A stretch of 64,000 bases of DNA, taken from assembly GCA_958295495.1 (NCBI GenBank), contig OY282352.1:3846548-3910547 (forward strand). The letters run 5' to 3'. The notes below the pieces were generated by a model. The model ran no database searches. It was not told the origin of the DNA and saw only the letters and a program-made list of their open reading frames with translations. Each line of letters starts with the position of its first letter. Within the stretch, counting starts at the first letter, position 1. The translations under genes and the position numbers were made by a program. This document shows positions 25,458 through 35,645 of the stretch, one piece after another. The stretch is from an uncultured Latescibacterota bacterium. GTDB taxonomy: Bacteria > Latescibacterota > UBA2968 > UBA8231.

Positions 25458-28376
25458 TTAAGAAGCTGTTGAATTATCCTCATTCGCCATCGCCACCGTC
25501 GGCTTGGTTTCGTAATCGGGGGTGTTCAGAAAGTGCAGACTCCGCGTCGCACCCGCCCCTTGCAGCGCACCCGCACCCGCATCCGCGCCGCCCAACGCCA
25601 ACCAAGACACCGACCCACAGCCAGCCCCCCCGACCGTGTACTGGCCGACCGCCCCGGTAGCATTTTCCGCCACCGTCGGCGCGGACGGCCCCGTGATCGG
25701 ACAGGTCCGCGCCTGGGGCGTGGCCGACGCCTCGGCCACCGCGCCGGGACCCACCGCGTTGTACGCCCGCACCTCAAACGTGTACGCGGTCTGATTGGTC
25801 AAGCTACTCACGATTGGGCCGGTTGTGCTCAGATTGGCCTCGGCCGGCCAGTCCAGCGTCCAAGGGGTGCTCGCAACGGCCTTGTACCGATACGCATAGC
25901 CCGTAATCGGCGATCCCCCATCCGACAACGGAGCCTGCCAACCCAACGCCACCTGCCCATCGCCAGCGACCGCTTCAAACGCCTGCGGCGCACTCGGCGG
26001 TCCGATTACCGCCGCGCTGGCCTCCCCCTCCGTGCCCTTGTCCGTGTTCGGGTCTTGCCCATCCCGGTAGCCAATCGTCGCCCGTAGCTGCCAACCCACA
26101 TCCGCCGACCCCGGCGTATAGCTCGATAGCTCGGGATACGACGCCGACGCCGCACCCGAGACATCCGCCGTGCCCGATACGCCGGCCCCAATCGCTTCCC
26201 AAAAACCTGTCGCACCCAACCGACGCTGCCACTGCCAAGACGCACCCGTTATCCCCCCATCCGGATCGGTCAACCGCGCCACCACCGCCGTGCCGACCTC
26301 CGGCGGCACCTCCCCCGTCAGCACCACCGAACCCGGCTCGTCTTCATTGGACACCGACACTGACACTGCAAGGCTTTGGTCCGCTGACCCTACCCGCGCC
26401 CGGATTGCAACCTGATAGCTATTCTTAGTCTCGTAATCGGGCGGACTCACAAAGTGTAGGCTCCGCGTCGCGCCCGACCCTTGCACCTCAAACGCACCCG
26501 CATCCGTGCCGCCCAACGCCAACCAAGCCACCGAACCGCAGCCAGCCCCCCCGACCATGTACTGGCCGACCACCCCGGTGGCATTTTCCGCAAACGTCGG
26601 CGTCGCCGGTCCCGTGATTGAGCACGCCGGGGCCTGCGGCGTCGCCGCCACCGCCGACAAGGTCAGCACCACCGCCGCCGACGCGTTGACCGCCCGCACC
26701 TTGAACCGATAGTTCACCCCGTTGTCCAACTCCATCACCCTATACTCGGTCGTCCCAGCGTCGCTGCCCACGATCGGCGTCCACGGCCCCCACGCCGCCG
26801 CCATCCGACGCACCTGATACTCCCACCGATGGATCGACCCATCCCTCGGATCGTCCCACACCAGCCGCACCGCGCCGTTGCCCGCTTCCGCAAGAAACGA
26901 ACTCGGACGCGCCGCCACCGACGCCGAGGCATCCCCCCGCCCCCGGACGGTGACCGCCCGCACCTTGAACCGATAGTTCACCCCGTTGTCCAACTCCATC
27001 ACCCTATACTCGGTCGTCCCAGCGTCGCTGCTGTCCATATTCATCCACTCGCTCCACAACGCCCCGCCCCCGGTGCGCCGTAGCTGATACTGCCATCCGG
27101 TGATGCCCCTATTGCCCGGATCGTCCCACACCAGCCGCACCTGCTCGTTGCCCCCTTGTGCCGTCAAGCCCGTCGGGGCCGACGGCGTATCGTATAGCCT
27201 CACCGTCGCCGACGCCGGGCTGCCCACCCCCACCCCCACCGGCAGCGGCCGACCAAAGCCCACCTGAATCGTCTCGTCGTCGAAGTCCGCGTCGGGGTTC
27301 GCCCAGATCGTGAACCCCTTTGAGGCCCGACCCACGGCGAAGGACAACCCGCCCGAAGCGGGCAGGCCGCGCACCTCGTAGTCGGCCGCCTCGGCCGAAC
27401 CGGCCGCCACCGTGAGGGGAATTGTCACCCGTCGGTCCGGCACCGGTGTCAACTGAACCCCCACCTGCACCTTCTGGGCCGCCTGCGTCGGATCCTCAAC
27501 TTGGCCGGTCACCTCCTGCGACCCCACCGGATTGCCGCTTTCGATCAGGGTGTAACCCGCCGCGCTGAACGCTACCTGCACCAACGACGCCGACACGATA
27601 TCTGACGCCGGGCCGCCCCCGGTGGTGTTGACCGCCCGCACCTCGAACTGGTGCCGCACCCCGTGCGCCAACGGCGACACCACCACTTGGCGCGTCGCCC
27701 GGCCGGACACCCCCGTCCAAGCCCCCCACGCCGGGGCCCCCGCCGGCTTGGTGCGATACTGCCACCCGGTGAGGCTCGGATCGGACGGCGACGGTTCGTC
27801 CCACCGCAGCGTCACCGAGCCATCGCCGACTTGAGCCGTCAGATTCTCTGGACGAACCGACGGCGGAGGCGCATTGCGAACCTCGGTCTCGCGCACCCGC
27901 TCCGAACTGCCCGCCAGCATGCGGATGCCGCCCCAATGCTGAGCACGATCCGCAGGATTGGGACCCCTAAAGACGACGGGATTGCTGCTGGTTCCGTCGG
28001 ACTGCAAGGTGCCATAGACGAACAGCTCCGATAGACTATGGTTGCCTTCCTTGAACTGGTGGCGATCCCTTTGGGAAGGGAACGTAACGGTGGTGCCGGC
28101 CTCTATCGTCAGCGTCGCCCCGGGAAAGACCACCACGTCGCCGCTCAGAGAGACCGTGCCGCTCCACGTCTCGTCGCCAATAACAGCCCAATGGTGATAG
28201 CTAGCATAGGGTAGATTCCTATGGTGCATTTCGTATTTTTTAAGATCAGGGCCGGTTTTGCCTACGTTGAAAAACTTTAACTCCCCCCAACCCCTAGACC
28301 ACCCCCAATCCTCAGAATTGCTGTTATAAGGTCCATACGGGCTTTTTTTGCTGCCAACCCCACTGACATCGGCCAC
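25458..28376 (-). CDS. Large secreted beta-helix / FnIII / cadherin-like protein
   Basis: 972 residues from a GTG 9 nt after the Vps62-like stop. Order: beta-helix-like segment (about 60-160: GDVVVFPGATLTIEAGT), FnIII (about 165-265), Calx-beta-like segment with DFDDETIQVGF (about 270-395), two FnIII repeats sharing YRVMELDNGVNYRFKVRAV (400-595), cadherin-like AWLALGGTDAGAFEVQGSG (600-690), a further Ig-like segment, an FnIII (790-890), and a second cadherin-like start that breaks off after DYETK. The end is abnormal compared with the complete repeat, indicating a 3' deletion; no anchor or sorting domain remains. It lacks its own signal peptide and may be the continuation of the Vps62-like gene after a stop. 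Its pieces recur in the array relics at 16.1, 18.4, 19.6 and 30.4 kb. Confidence 0.75.
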   Translation of the reverse strand: MADVSGVGSKKSPYGPYNSNSEDWGWSRGWGELKFFNVGKTGPDLKKYEMHHRNLPYASYHHWAVIGDETWSGTVSLSGDVVVFPGATLTIEAGTTVTFPSQRDRHQFKEGNHSLSELFVYGTLQSDGTSSNPVVFRGPNPADRAQHWGGIRMLAGSSERVRETEVRNAPPPSVRPENLTAQVGDGSVTLRWDEPSPSDPSLTGWQYRTKPAGAPAWGAWTGVSGRATRQVVVSPLAHGVRHQFEVRAVNTTGGGPASDIVSASLVQVAFSAAGYTLIESGNPVGSQEVTGQVEDPTQAAQKVQVGVQLTPVPDRRVTIPLTVAAGSAEAADYEVRGLPASGGLSFAVGRASKGFTIWANPDADFDDETIQVGFGRPLPVGVGVGSPASATVRLYDTPSAPTGLTAQGGNEQVRLVWDDPGNRGITGWQYQLRRTGGGALWSEWMNMDSSDAGTTEYRVMELDNGVNYRFKVRAVTVRGRGDASASVAARPSSFLAEAGNGAVRLVWDDPRDGSIHRWEYQVRRMAAAWGPWTPIVGSDAGTTEYRVMELDNGVNYRFKVRAVNASAAVVLTLSAVAATPQAPACSITGPATPTFAENATGVVGQYMVGGAGCGSVAWLALGGTDAGAFEVQGSGATRSLHFVSPPDYETKNSYQVAIRARVGSADQSLAVSVSVSNEDEPGSVVLTGEVPPEVGTAVVARLTDPDGGITGASWQWQRRLGATGFWEAIGAGVSGTADVSGAASASYPELSSYTPGSADVGWQLRATIGYRDGQDPNTDKGTEGEASAAVIGPPSAPQAFEAVAGDGQVALGWQAPLSDGGSPITGYAYRYKAVASTPWTLDWPAEANLSTTGPIVSSLTNQTAYTFEVRAYNAVGPGAVAEASATPQARTCPITGPSAPTVAENATGAVGQYTVGGAGCGSVSWLALGGADAGAGALQGAGATRSLHFLNTPDYETKPTVAMANEDNSTAS

Positions 28377-28385
28377 TGGTGTCCC

Positions 28386-29528
28386 TCACTGTATCCGTGC
28401 TCCCAGCCAACTCATGTCTGGTGTAAGTCCCATGTTGTCGGTGTTGTTTAGATCGGGTTCGGGCAACAGTACCAAGTCATAACGTTCCCATAGGTCGCTG
28501 TGAGAACCATCGGCTTCAGTACTCAATACTAAACCCGTATGGGTCATATATTCATTATCTCCCGCTATGGCTCCTTGCACTTCTTCTTCGCCAAGTACTG
28601 CTTCTTCGCCAAACCCCAAAGGCTCGTGGTAAATTTTAATCTTTCCTCCAATGGGGTATCCGCCATGCGATCCGGCCCCCACGTAAACGACGGGGTGGGT
28701 GTATTCGACAAGGCCGTTGCGCGTTGGTCCGGGACCCAATTTTACTGTTGTTCGCGGGTCGAATACAAAGTCGGAGGTTAGCCCCGGTTTATTGCCCCAA
28801 TCTTTGTAGTAATTCAACCATGCGCCATGAAATCGATACTCTACCCCTAAGATCGTTGCCGTGTCGGGATCCCTCGAACTGACCACTACATCAATGCCCG
28901 GCCAGTCGCCCTCATGGCTGTTCCACCAGTGATTGTAGGGGTAGAAGTACTTGTATTGGATGACGGTCACTGGATTGTACGTAGCCTTGTACTGCTCGAT
29001 AGATCGGGTGTAGATATGCACATACGCGGTATTAGGAAAGTTTTCGCCCGCATAAGGCCCTGAGCCCAAGTATGTATCGTTCCACGCTTTGGGGGTTTTA
29101 CCGGGATAGTTGAAGTGGGGCCTTACCCTACCACTAAATCCTACTCCATTGGGATGGATACCTCTATGAATAAAAGAACAACCAGGGGTAAGAAAGGCAA
29201 ACTTATTCGCGGAAAAATCCACCTTGGGGCAATTCTCCTCGAAATCCTCAAGGGTTATGGGTGAGGGATTATCTCCGATGACGCCTTCGGCTACCCAATC
29301 ATCATTTAAATCAAAACTACTAATCCATACATTATCTGCAGACGTAGCCCCCATGATTTCCACGGGTTCCGGCTTGATTACTTTAACGTCTCCCCACTTA
29401 TGGCCGGTCTCTTCCGCCAAGATCAAGATCGGTGAAAACTTCTTGGCCAATTCCAAATCACTCGCCGCATCAGCCTTCGCTACCCCTATGACAGCGAACA
29501 GGGTTAGCACAACGATTACAAAGGACAT
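28386..29528 (-). CDS. Vps62-like secreted protein (array unit 5, intact)
   Basis: 380 residues. A signal peptide (SFVIVVLTLFAVIGVAKA) and LELAKKFSPILILAEETGHK are followed by a domain with NPVTVIQYKYFYPYNHWWN, SHEGDWPGIDVVVSS and VVYVGAGSHGGYP. The spacing of the HEGDW and GSHG elements matches the Vps62-related (DUF946-type) family. The family is widespread in fungi and secreted bacterial proteins and its activity is not settled. It starts 24 nt after paralogue copy 5. This is the only complete copy; four other units keep only its 5' end or nothing. Confidence 0.75.
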   Translation of the reverse strand: MSFVIVVLTLFAVIGVAKADAASDLELAKKFSPILILAEETGHKWGDVKVIKPEPVEIMGATSADNVWISSFDLNDDWVAEGVIGDNPSPITLEDFEENCPKVDFSANKFAFLTPGCSFIHRGIHPNGVGFSGRVRPHFNYPGKTPKAWNDTYLGSGPYAGENFPNTAYVHIYTRSIEQYKATYNPVTVIQYKYFYPYNHWWNSHEGDWPGIDVVVSSRDPDTATILGVEYRFHGAWLNYYKDWGNKPGLTSDFVFDPRTTVKLGPGPTRNGLVEYTHPVVYVGAGSHGGYPIGGKIKIYHEPLGFGEEAVLGEEEVQGAIAGDNEYMTHTGLVLSTEADGSHSDLWERYDLVLLPEPDLNNTDNMGLTPDMSWLGARIQ

Positions 29529-29552
29529 AGGAGAGCCTTTCTCTTATTAGGG

Positions 29553-30341
29553 TCAAAAGTGCAGTGTGATAGCGGCGGATAGGCCGCTGTCGGGGGTGGG
29601 GGATAAAGCGAAAGAGATGCGGCGGGCTTGAGGAGGCTCACGCGATTTCTCCGAAGCATAGAGCGAACCAATAATAGGGCCGACGAATCCCATAACGAAT
29701 CCATTACTTGAGTTGCTGTTGCTTAACCAAAGTATTCCCGCCGCTCCCGGTATAACACCGGCGAGTAGGGTTATGGGCAAAGAATCATAAGGATCAATCG
29801 AACTCGCACCCAACGGGAATCCTACACTACAGCCGATTATTGCGCCCAACAAAATATTGCCTTTAACGGCTACGGCTGTAAAAACGGCACCCGAAGCAGT
29901 TCCAGCACCCACCTTTGCGGGTAACCGTAGTCTCACGTTTTCTACGTCAAAAGGGCGGTGCATCTTCCGGGCTTGTGCCTCGGGTAGTGGATCCGGCTTG
30001 GTCAATTGTATATAGGGTAAGATCCAATAAGCTCCGGCCATGGCGGCCACATCCTCACCCGGCGGAAACGTCAACCGAAAACGATACCCATAAAAAGGGG
30101 ATATTCTATCCTTACGATATATCCCAATCAGGCCATAGGTGGCAGCAAGGGAATCCAACGCGGCGATTCCGGTAACCGGCGTCCCTCCGTCAACCGCCTC
30201 CAACAGAGCCGAAATCACCGCTTTGTGCCCGCCGAGGATATGAATCGTGATTTCTGCTGGCTCTGTTTCCGCATACGCCTCGCCCATCCGCAGTAGGATG
30301 AACAACGCGATGGGGACCATTCCATACGTCCGCATTTTCAT
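29553..30341 (-). CDS. Array paralogue copy 5: secreted/membrane protein of unknown function
   Basis: 262 residues from the ATG after GGAGGACATAAA (a second ATG lies two codons on). It has the same layout as copies 2-4: signal peptide, EITIHILGGHKAVISALLEA, YRFRLTFPPGEDVAAMAGAY, glycine-rich hydrophobic stretches (GAIIGCSVGFPLGASSIDPYD) and the end RISFALSPTPDSGLSAAITLHF. It is followed by the intact Vps62-like gene and is thus the best model of the ancestral unit. Function unknown. Confidence 0.72.
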   Translation of the reverse strand: MKMRTYGMVPIALFILLRMGEAYAETEPAEITIHILGGHKAVISALLEAVDGGTPVTGIAALDSLAATYGLIGIYRKDRISPFYGYRFRLTFPPGEDVAAMAGAYWILPYIQLTKPDPLPEAQARKMHRPFDVENVRLRLPAKVGAGTASGAVFTAVAVKGNILLGAIIGCSVGFPLGASSIDPYDSLPITLLAGVIPGAAGILWLSNSNSSNGFVMGFVGPIIGSLYASEKSREPPQARRISFALSPTPDSGLSAAITLHF

Positions 30342-30342
30342 T

Positions 30343-30690
30343 TTATGTCCTCCATCGGTGCAGGCCGCACACCGACTCTTCCACTCCATCGTCGTCCGAC
30401 AGCGTCGCCGTGAGGGTTTGCCCCGCCTGCGGCGTGGTCGTCGAAAGGCCAATGCGACCGGGATCGTTGGCATCAGTCACCGATACGGACACCGATACGG
30501 ACGCGCTGCCATCGCCGATGGCCACCGTCCCCGCGTAGGTGTTGTTCTCGTTGTCGGCGGGCTGCTCAAAGTTGGGGGGACGCTTGAACTGGAGGGTACG
30601 CGACGCGCCCGACTCTTGCACCTCAAACGCACCCGCCGCCGCGCCGCCCAACGCCAACCAAGCCACCGACACCGGCGAGCCGACTGGCAA
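30343..30690 (-). pseudogene. Cadherin-like fragment upstream of array unit 5
   Basis: The frame VAWLALGGAAAGAFEVQESG, then YAGTVAIGDGSASVSVSVSV and a TLTATLSDDDG segment, matches the cadherin/Ig-like part of the 25458-28376 protein. It ends CGLHRWRT, where it meets the ribosome site of paralogue copy 5. It appears to be the tail of a further, now deleted unit. The gap 30691-30929 holds no gene that I can support. Confidence 0.65.
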
Positions 30691-30929
30691 GGCTTGGCGA
30701 CACTGCCGGTCAAAGTTATACGCAATTTTCCTTGATTTATCGTATTATATATACATAACTTACCTCATTATTATTTACTGCGACGAATGTCGCGCTTCAG
30801 GGGGTTGCAGCCTTAGGTGTGCTATTCAGAAGTGTGCAAGGCTGGAATCTCGGCTGCCTATCAAAGAGCCGTCCTCACCATTGAATATCGTCCCAGCGGT
30901 CCCCTTTCAAGCCGCTGAAATCGACACAG

Positions 30930-32912
30930 ATGAACCACCTTTTTTTAGCCCCTCCTTTAATTGTCCTTCTCCTGCTGCTGTCCGTGCGCCCAACCAGCGC
31001 GCAGGATGTTTTTACGGTCGGCAGCGACGAACGTCCTTGGCGCAATTCTGGCACAACACCCGGGGGCGTGATTGATTTTGTCGAGCAATTGGGAACCATT
31101 GAGGACGCCAACGGCGAAAAAGTGTTCGCCGTTGGCCCGGATTCCCGGCAAAACTGGATCATGCCGCTGCGCTTGCGCTCCGACTTCAACATTTCGCTCG
31201 GTATTCTCGAGCGAGGGGGCACTATAGATGTTCCAGGGCTGGATGCCAGCCAGAAAGATCCGGAGCAATTGGCGGGCATGCTCAATGGCGACCACCGGGT
31301 GGCTTTTGACCGCAAGTTCGTGGCCGGCCGCATCGTGCGCAACAACGGCGTCACCATTCGCATCGACCTTGGGGCGCGTTTTGGAGTGGACCGGATCGCG
31401 TTCTATCCGAGGATGACGGCGTCGTTTCCCTTTGGGAACGAATTCATGCGGGGATATGAGTTGTTCCTCAACGATGGCTTGCCGCAAAACCTCTTTGCCA
31501 GTGGGCAGCCCATTTTCACCTCGCCAGTGCGGCGCGATCCAGACAACCGCGAGGCCAGAGTAGAAGCACAGATCACCCCCCAATTTGTCCGCTTTTTGCA
31601 ACTCAAGTCGATTTCCACCCTCGGATTTGAAATTGACGAGATAGAGGTGTACGGCAGGGGGTTCGTACCGACGGCTAGCTATGTGTCCAATGTGCTGGAT
31701 CTGGGCGAGGAGGTGGTCTGGGGTCGAATCGCCTGGAGCGAAGTGTCCGCGGGCAATAGCGCGGATTCCAAGATGGAAATCCGCGTACGCAGCGGGCGGG
31801 ATACGACACCGGATATCTTTTTCCGCAATGCCAATGTAGGAGGTCGGCAACCCGAATATGTCTCCACCGACAGCGAGGGCGAGGCGCTGACCGAGGAAAC
31901 CTTCGAGAAACTGGCGAAAAACCAGCGGGGCCCCATCAAACCCGACACCGACAACGGCTGGGTCCAGTGGCAAGTGGTCAACAATGGTGCCCCCCTGACT
32001 GTGCCAGCACCACGGCGCTACTTCCAGTTCCGCATCGACTTCACCAATCTAAGCTTGGATGCCAGCCGCACTGTCGCCGACTTGGGCTTCCAGTTTGCAC
32101 GGCCCCCGGTCGATCGCATCGTCGCCGAGGTGGGACCACCGCGGACCGAGGTCGGCAAACAGACGACTTTTGCGTACTTCGCCCGCATCGCCAACACTAC
32201 GGGCCGGCCGGGATTTACGCGCTTTGAAATCGAAACCCCGGCCCGCATCGCGGCCATCCATTCGGTGGAGATCCAAGATAGGGCGGGCAATCGCCTAGAT
32301 GGAGCCGAGTTCAGCGGCGATCTGGCCAGTGTGTCTTTGCCCCAGCGCGTTGGATCGTTCTCCATTGAGGCGGTAGAGGACGACTACTTTGCCCTCAGCT
32401 TACCCCTGATCAATGCCGATGGCACCCTTTTGAAAATTGTCTTTGATGCGGCCGTGTTCCGCTATGGTACGCGTTTCCAAGGACGGGCCTTTGCCGATGC
32501 CAGCGTGCAAGTGCCGCTGCAGACCGCGGGCGGAGATGCTTCAGCCGAACTGGATACCGACGAGTTGCTGGTGCGGATTGCCGTGGGCTCGCAGGTGGCT
32601 GGTCCGCTGGCAATCCAGCCGCAGACCTTCACCCCCAATGGAGATGGGGCCAATGACGTGGCGCACATAAGCTATGCGGTTCTGCACTTGCTCGAACCAT
32701 CGCCGACCGAGGTAACTATTTGCGATTTGGCCGGTGGCTGCGTGCGGCAGCTCAGCTTAGTCGAGGTCCCAAACGGCCGCATCGAGCTGCAGTGGGACGG
32801 TCGCGGCGACGATGATCGCCTAGTGCCGCCGGGCATCTACTTAGTGGTAGTGGAAATCCGCTCCGACCGGGAGACCGAGCGGCGTTTTAGGAGTGTGTCC
32901 GTAGTATACTAG
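30930..32912 (+). CDS. Secreted protein with discoidin-like and FlgD-like C-terminal domains (paralogue A)
   Basis: 660 residues. A signal peptide (LFLAPPLIVLLLLLSVRPTSA) is followed by a long beta-rich region with a discoidin-like strand pattern (GVTIRIDLGARFGVDRIAFY) and a repeated 'EIDEIEVYGRGFVP' element. The C-terminal domain of about 85 residues starts TFTPNGDGANDVAHISYAV and contains WDGRGDDDRLVPPGIYLVVV, the FlgD Ig-like/gliding-type fold, and ends RSVSVVY. Paralogues B (36778) and C (40413) share this plan. It is first in the plus-strand group and is followed after 26 nt by the barrel gene. Surface display or secretion through an outer-membrane system is inferred. Confidence 0.75.
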   Translation: MNHLFLAPPLIVLLLLLSVRPTSAQDVFTVGSDERPWRNSGTTPGGVIDFVEQLGTIEDANGEKVFAVGPDSRQNWIMPLRLRSDFNISLGILERGGTIDVPGLDASQKDPEQLAGMLNGDHRVAFDRKFVAGRIVRNNGVTIRIDLGARFGVDRIAFYPRMTASFPFGNEFMRGYELFLNDGLPQNLFASGQPIFTSPVRRDPDNREARVEAQITPQFVRFLQLKSISTLGFEIDEIEVYGRGFVPTASYVSNVLDLGEEVVWGRIAWSEVSAGNSADSKMEIRVRSGRDTTPDIFFRNANVGGRQPEYVSTDSEGEALTEETFEKLAKNQRGPIKPDTDNGWVQWQVVNNGAPLTVPAPRRYFQFRIDFTNLSLDASRTVADLGFQFARPPVDRIVAEVGPPRTEVGKQTTFAYFARIANTTGRPGFTRFEIETPARIAAIHSVEIQDRAGNRLDGAEFSGDLASVSLPQRVGSFSIEAVEDDYFALSLPLINADGTLLKIVFDAAVFRYGTRFQGRAFADASVQVPLQTAGGDASAELDTDELLVRIAVGSQVAGPLAIQPQTFTPNGDGANDVAHISYAVLHLLEPSPTEVTICDLAGGCVRQLSLVEVPNGRIELQWDGRGDDDRLVPPGIYLVVVEIRSDRETERRFRSVSVVY

Positions 32913-32938
32913 GGCCCGCCGAGCGAGGAGGGAGGATT

Positions 32939-35608
32939 TTGAACAAGCGATATCTGATTGCGGCAGGTGCTGTTCTCTACGCGCTAGGCTGGAGTGCGCC
33001 GACTCCGGTTGGTGCCCAAGATTACGGCTCGCGCCTCGGGAGAGTGAAGCAGGGTGGAGAGGTGGATTTCTCCCCCCAAGGACCGGGGGTATTATTCGAC
33101 GCGCTGGATCCGGCGGTGCGCAAATGGTACGTCCCCCAAGAACTATATAAGGAATACGAGTGGAGACAGTGGGAGTACTCCAACTACGCCCGCGATCCCT
33201 ATCAACGCTATGTGGACACCGCGTTGGAGGGCGATTACTTCTACGATTTCTTCGGCAATCTAGTCACCCGAGGCTGGTTGATCTACGATTGGCAGCAAGA
33301 TCGCCCCCAGCAATTCGGCAGCAGCATCCTCAAGACCAACAGGTTTAGCCAATGGTTCACCCGAGCAGCCGTCTCCTCGGATCACAAGGGACAATACCAC
33401 TACAGCATCACGATTGGCGATGAGATTCGCACTACTTTGACACCGATGACTTTTTCTAAACCCATGTTCAACGGCATTCAGTGGGATTTTGCTGCCGACA
33501 AGTACCAAGGTACTCTCCTACTGGCCCGCCCCAGTCGGCCGGCCGTGGCCACTTCTTTGGATATCCCCGATCAGAAGACCAGCGTCACCAATTTACTGGG
33601 TGGGCGGGGCATCGTTCAGGTCGGCGACTTCGTCGAGGTCGGGGCGACCTATCTGACCGCCTTCCAAGGCCAGACGCTATTCGACGATTTCACCGGCAAC
33701 CCTTTCGCCGGCGGGGCCCTGACCACCGACCAGAATGCGCTGCCCATATCCCGCATCATTATCCGCTTGTCGGACGACTCGCCCGCCGACGGAGTGGGTG
33801 GGGCGGCCCTGTTCGACGACGAAATCATCATCGAGGATGTGGATGGCAACGTTTTCCGAGGCAGTGCCATAGGATTCGAGCCCATACGCGAAGGGGGTTT
33901 CCAACGGGTGGGGTTTTTAGCCGCGGACGGGGACGAGCGCATTATTCTCACCTACGATTTTACCGACCCTTTGTACGCCGGGCCCGACCCTACGACTATT
34001 GAAAGAGTATCCTTTGAATTGGTGATCTCCAACGACTACAAGGTGGAAATCACGTCCGACCGGCAGACCAACCGGGACTCGCAGCCCGTCTTCTTGCTGA
34101 TCGAGCGGGCCCAAGACAATATCCGCGACAACTCCAATCAGCGTCTATTGCAATTCGACTACGGCCTGCCCACGGCCAATACCATCCTTGGCGTTACCTT
34201 AGAGGCCAACAAGATCTGGGGTTTTGACTTTTACGGGGAGTACGATTTCAACAATCAGTACCGCCAGTATCCCAACCTCAACCTAAAGGATCATCGCAAG
34301 GCGGTTAACCACGCCCAAGCATGGATGCTCAACCTGTCCAAGGCGTCCTATCCTTGGTTCGTCTTTCTCGAAGGCTATAGCATGGACGCAGACTATTCTA
34401 CCCGCACCTTCCTAGCGGGTACTCGGGGACAGGACGAAATCGATTACGAAGACGAAATATCCTATATCTACGAGTTCGTCGAGGACAACGATGACCAAGA
34501 CCGCCGGCCGGACTGGAACCGCTATAGTATGCTGTCGGACAATGCGGTCTTTCCGGGTTTTGACGAGAACAACGATTTCGTCTCGGATTTCAACCAGAAC
34601 GATACGGAGGATCGACAGAACTTCATTCCCGACTACGAAGAGCCCTTCCTGCGCTATCACTCCGATAGACCCGAATACCTCTTTGGCGTTGACATGAACA
34701 ACAACGGCTGGATCGACCGCTTTGAAAACGACGAAGAACCCGATTATCCCTACGGGCGCGACCACCGCGGCTACAATATGTACGCGGGAACCCACATCGG
34801 CCCCGAGGCCCGGCTGACCGTCGGGCATTTGCGCGAAAAACTGCTGGCCGGGGATCGCCGAAACGAATCCACGTACCTGCTCTTCACCTACGAAAGGGAT
34901 TTTGCCCAGTGGGGTCGTTTGCGGGTGTTCGACAACTTCAAGCTGGTCGAGGACGACATTCCCGACAACCTCTTCCAGTGGGTGCAGCCGTCTAATTCCC
35001 GCGGTACTCAACAGCGCGTTTTCGATTTGCTCCCGGCTCGCGACACCTACGTCAACACGTCCTATGTGCAGTTCGACTTTATGCGCTTGGGGAACCTGAA
35101 TGTAATCAACAAGCTCAAGACTGAAATCTACAACCAGCGCCGGGATCAGCGCGACCTGCGCGGCACGGCCAGCTTTGTCGGTCTCATCAACAAAGTCGAT
35201 TACACCTTCCCGGTGGGAAACATTGAACTTGAACCGCGCTTCAAGAGCGAATTTTTGCGCGAGCGTCCCGTGCGCAAGCGCGACCCGGAGCGCCGCGAGT
35301 TGACCGAGACGCTTTTTCTCATTGCCCGCATTCCCCTGCTCTCCCATACGCTCATCGAGCTGGGACTAGAACTGTCCCACTTTGAGCAGTTCCGCGACGA
35401 CGACGAGGGGGTGCCAGTCAATCGCAACTTGGAGCCGGATTCCTTCGGTCGCATCGTCGCGCTGCAATTTAATAACGCCTCGGATTACCTAGGCTACAGG
35501 CTCCATCTGCAGACGGGATTTCGCCTGCAGAAGCTGACGTTTGAAAATCTGCCCTCTAGCACGACCAGCAAGATATTCATGACGGCCTATGCAGGGCTGG
35601 ACCGCTAG
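32939..35608 (+). CDS. Large predicted outer-membrane beta-barrel protein
   Basis: 889 residues from TTG, chosen for the SD GAGGAGGGAGG just upstream. The signal peptide ends PTPVGAQ. The body is rich in alternating aromatic strands (IWGFDFYGEYDFNNQYRQY, LFTYERDFAQWGRLRVFDN, LIELGLELSHFEQF), as expected for a barrel. Two acidic Asp/Asn loops (DENNDFVSDFNQND, DMNNNGWIDRFENDEEPD) look like calcium-binding EF-hand/dockerin loops. The C terminus does not end in a canonical aromatic strand residue (AYAGLDR). No family is recognised. It sits between secreted paralogues and near a SurA-like chaperone, which fits an envelope assembly or export role. Confidence 0.65.
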   Translation: MNKRYLIAAGAVLYALGWSAPTPVGAQDYGSRLGRVKQGGEVDFSPQGPGVLFDALDPAVRKWYVPQELYKEYEWRQWEYSNYARDPYQRYVDTALEGDYFYDFFGNLVTRGWLIYDWQQDRPQQFGSSILKTNRFSQWFTRAAVSSDHKGQYHYSITIGDEIRTTLTPMTFSKPMFNGIQWDFAADKYQGTLLLARPSRPAVATSLDIPDQKTSVTNLLGGRGIVQVGDFVEVGATYLTAFQGQTLFDDFTGNPFAGGALTTDQNALPISRIIIRLSDDSPADGVGGAALFDDEIIIEDVDGNVFRGSAIGFEPIREGGFQRVGFLAADGDERIILTYDFTDPLYAGPDPTTIERVSFELVISNDYKVEITSDRQTNRDSQPVFLLIERAQDNIRDNSNQRLLQFDYGLPTANTILGVTLEANKIWGFDFYGEYDFNNQYRQYPNLNLKDHRKAVNHAQAWMLNLSKASYPWFVFLEGYSMDADYSTRTFLAGTRGQDEIDYEDEISYIYEFVEDNDDQDRRPDWNRYSMLSDNAVFPGFDENNDFVSDFNQNDTEDRQNFIPDYEEPFLRYHSDRPEYLFGVDMNNNGWIDRFENDEEPDYPYGRDHRGYNMYAGTHIGPEARLTVGHLREKLLAGDRRNESTYLLFTYERDFAQWGRLRVFDNFKLVEDDIPDNLFQWVQPSNSRGTQQRVFDLLPARDTYVNTSYVQFDFMRLGNLNVINKLKTEIYNQRRDQRDLRGTASFVGLINKVDYTFPVGNIELEPRFKSEFLRERPVRKRDPERRELTETLFLIARIPLLSHTLIELGLELSHFEQFRDDDEGVPVNRNLEPDSFGRIVALQFNNASDYLGYRLHLQTGFRLQKLTFENLPSSTTSKIFMTAYAGLDR

Positions 35609-35645
35609 TATATTTGGCTTTCTTCAAAGTTGAATTAAGCTAAAA

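Noticed and set aside
30691..30929. Possible riboswitch or leader RNA upstream of paralogue A
   Set aside because: Some local stem potential but no match to a riboswitch core that I know, and no terminator or SD-sequestering pair is evident.
34412..35347. 311-codon minus-strand frame opposite the barrel gene
   Set aside because: Antisense shadow; the plus strand has a signal peptide, SD and a consistent 889-residue protein.
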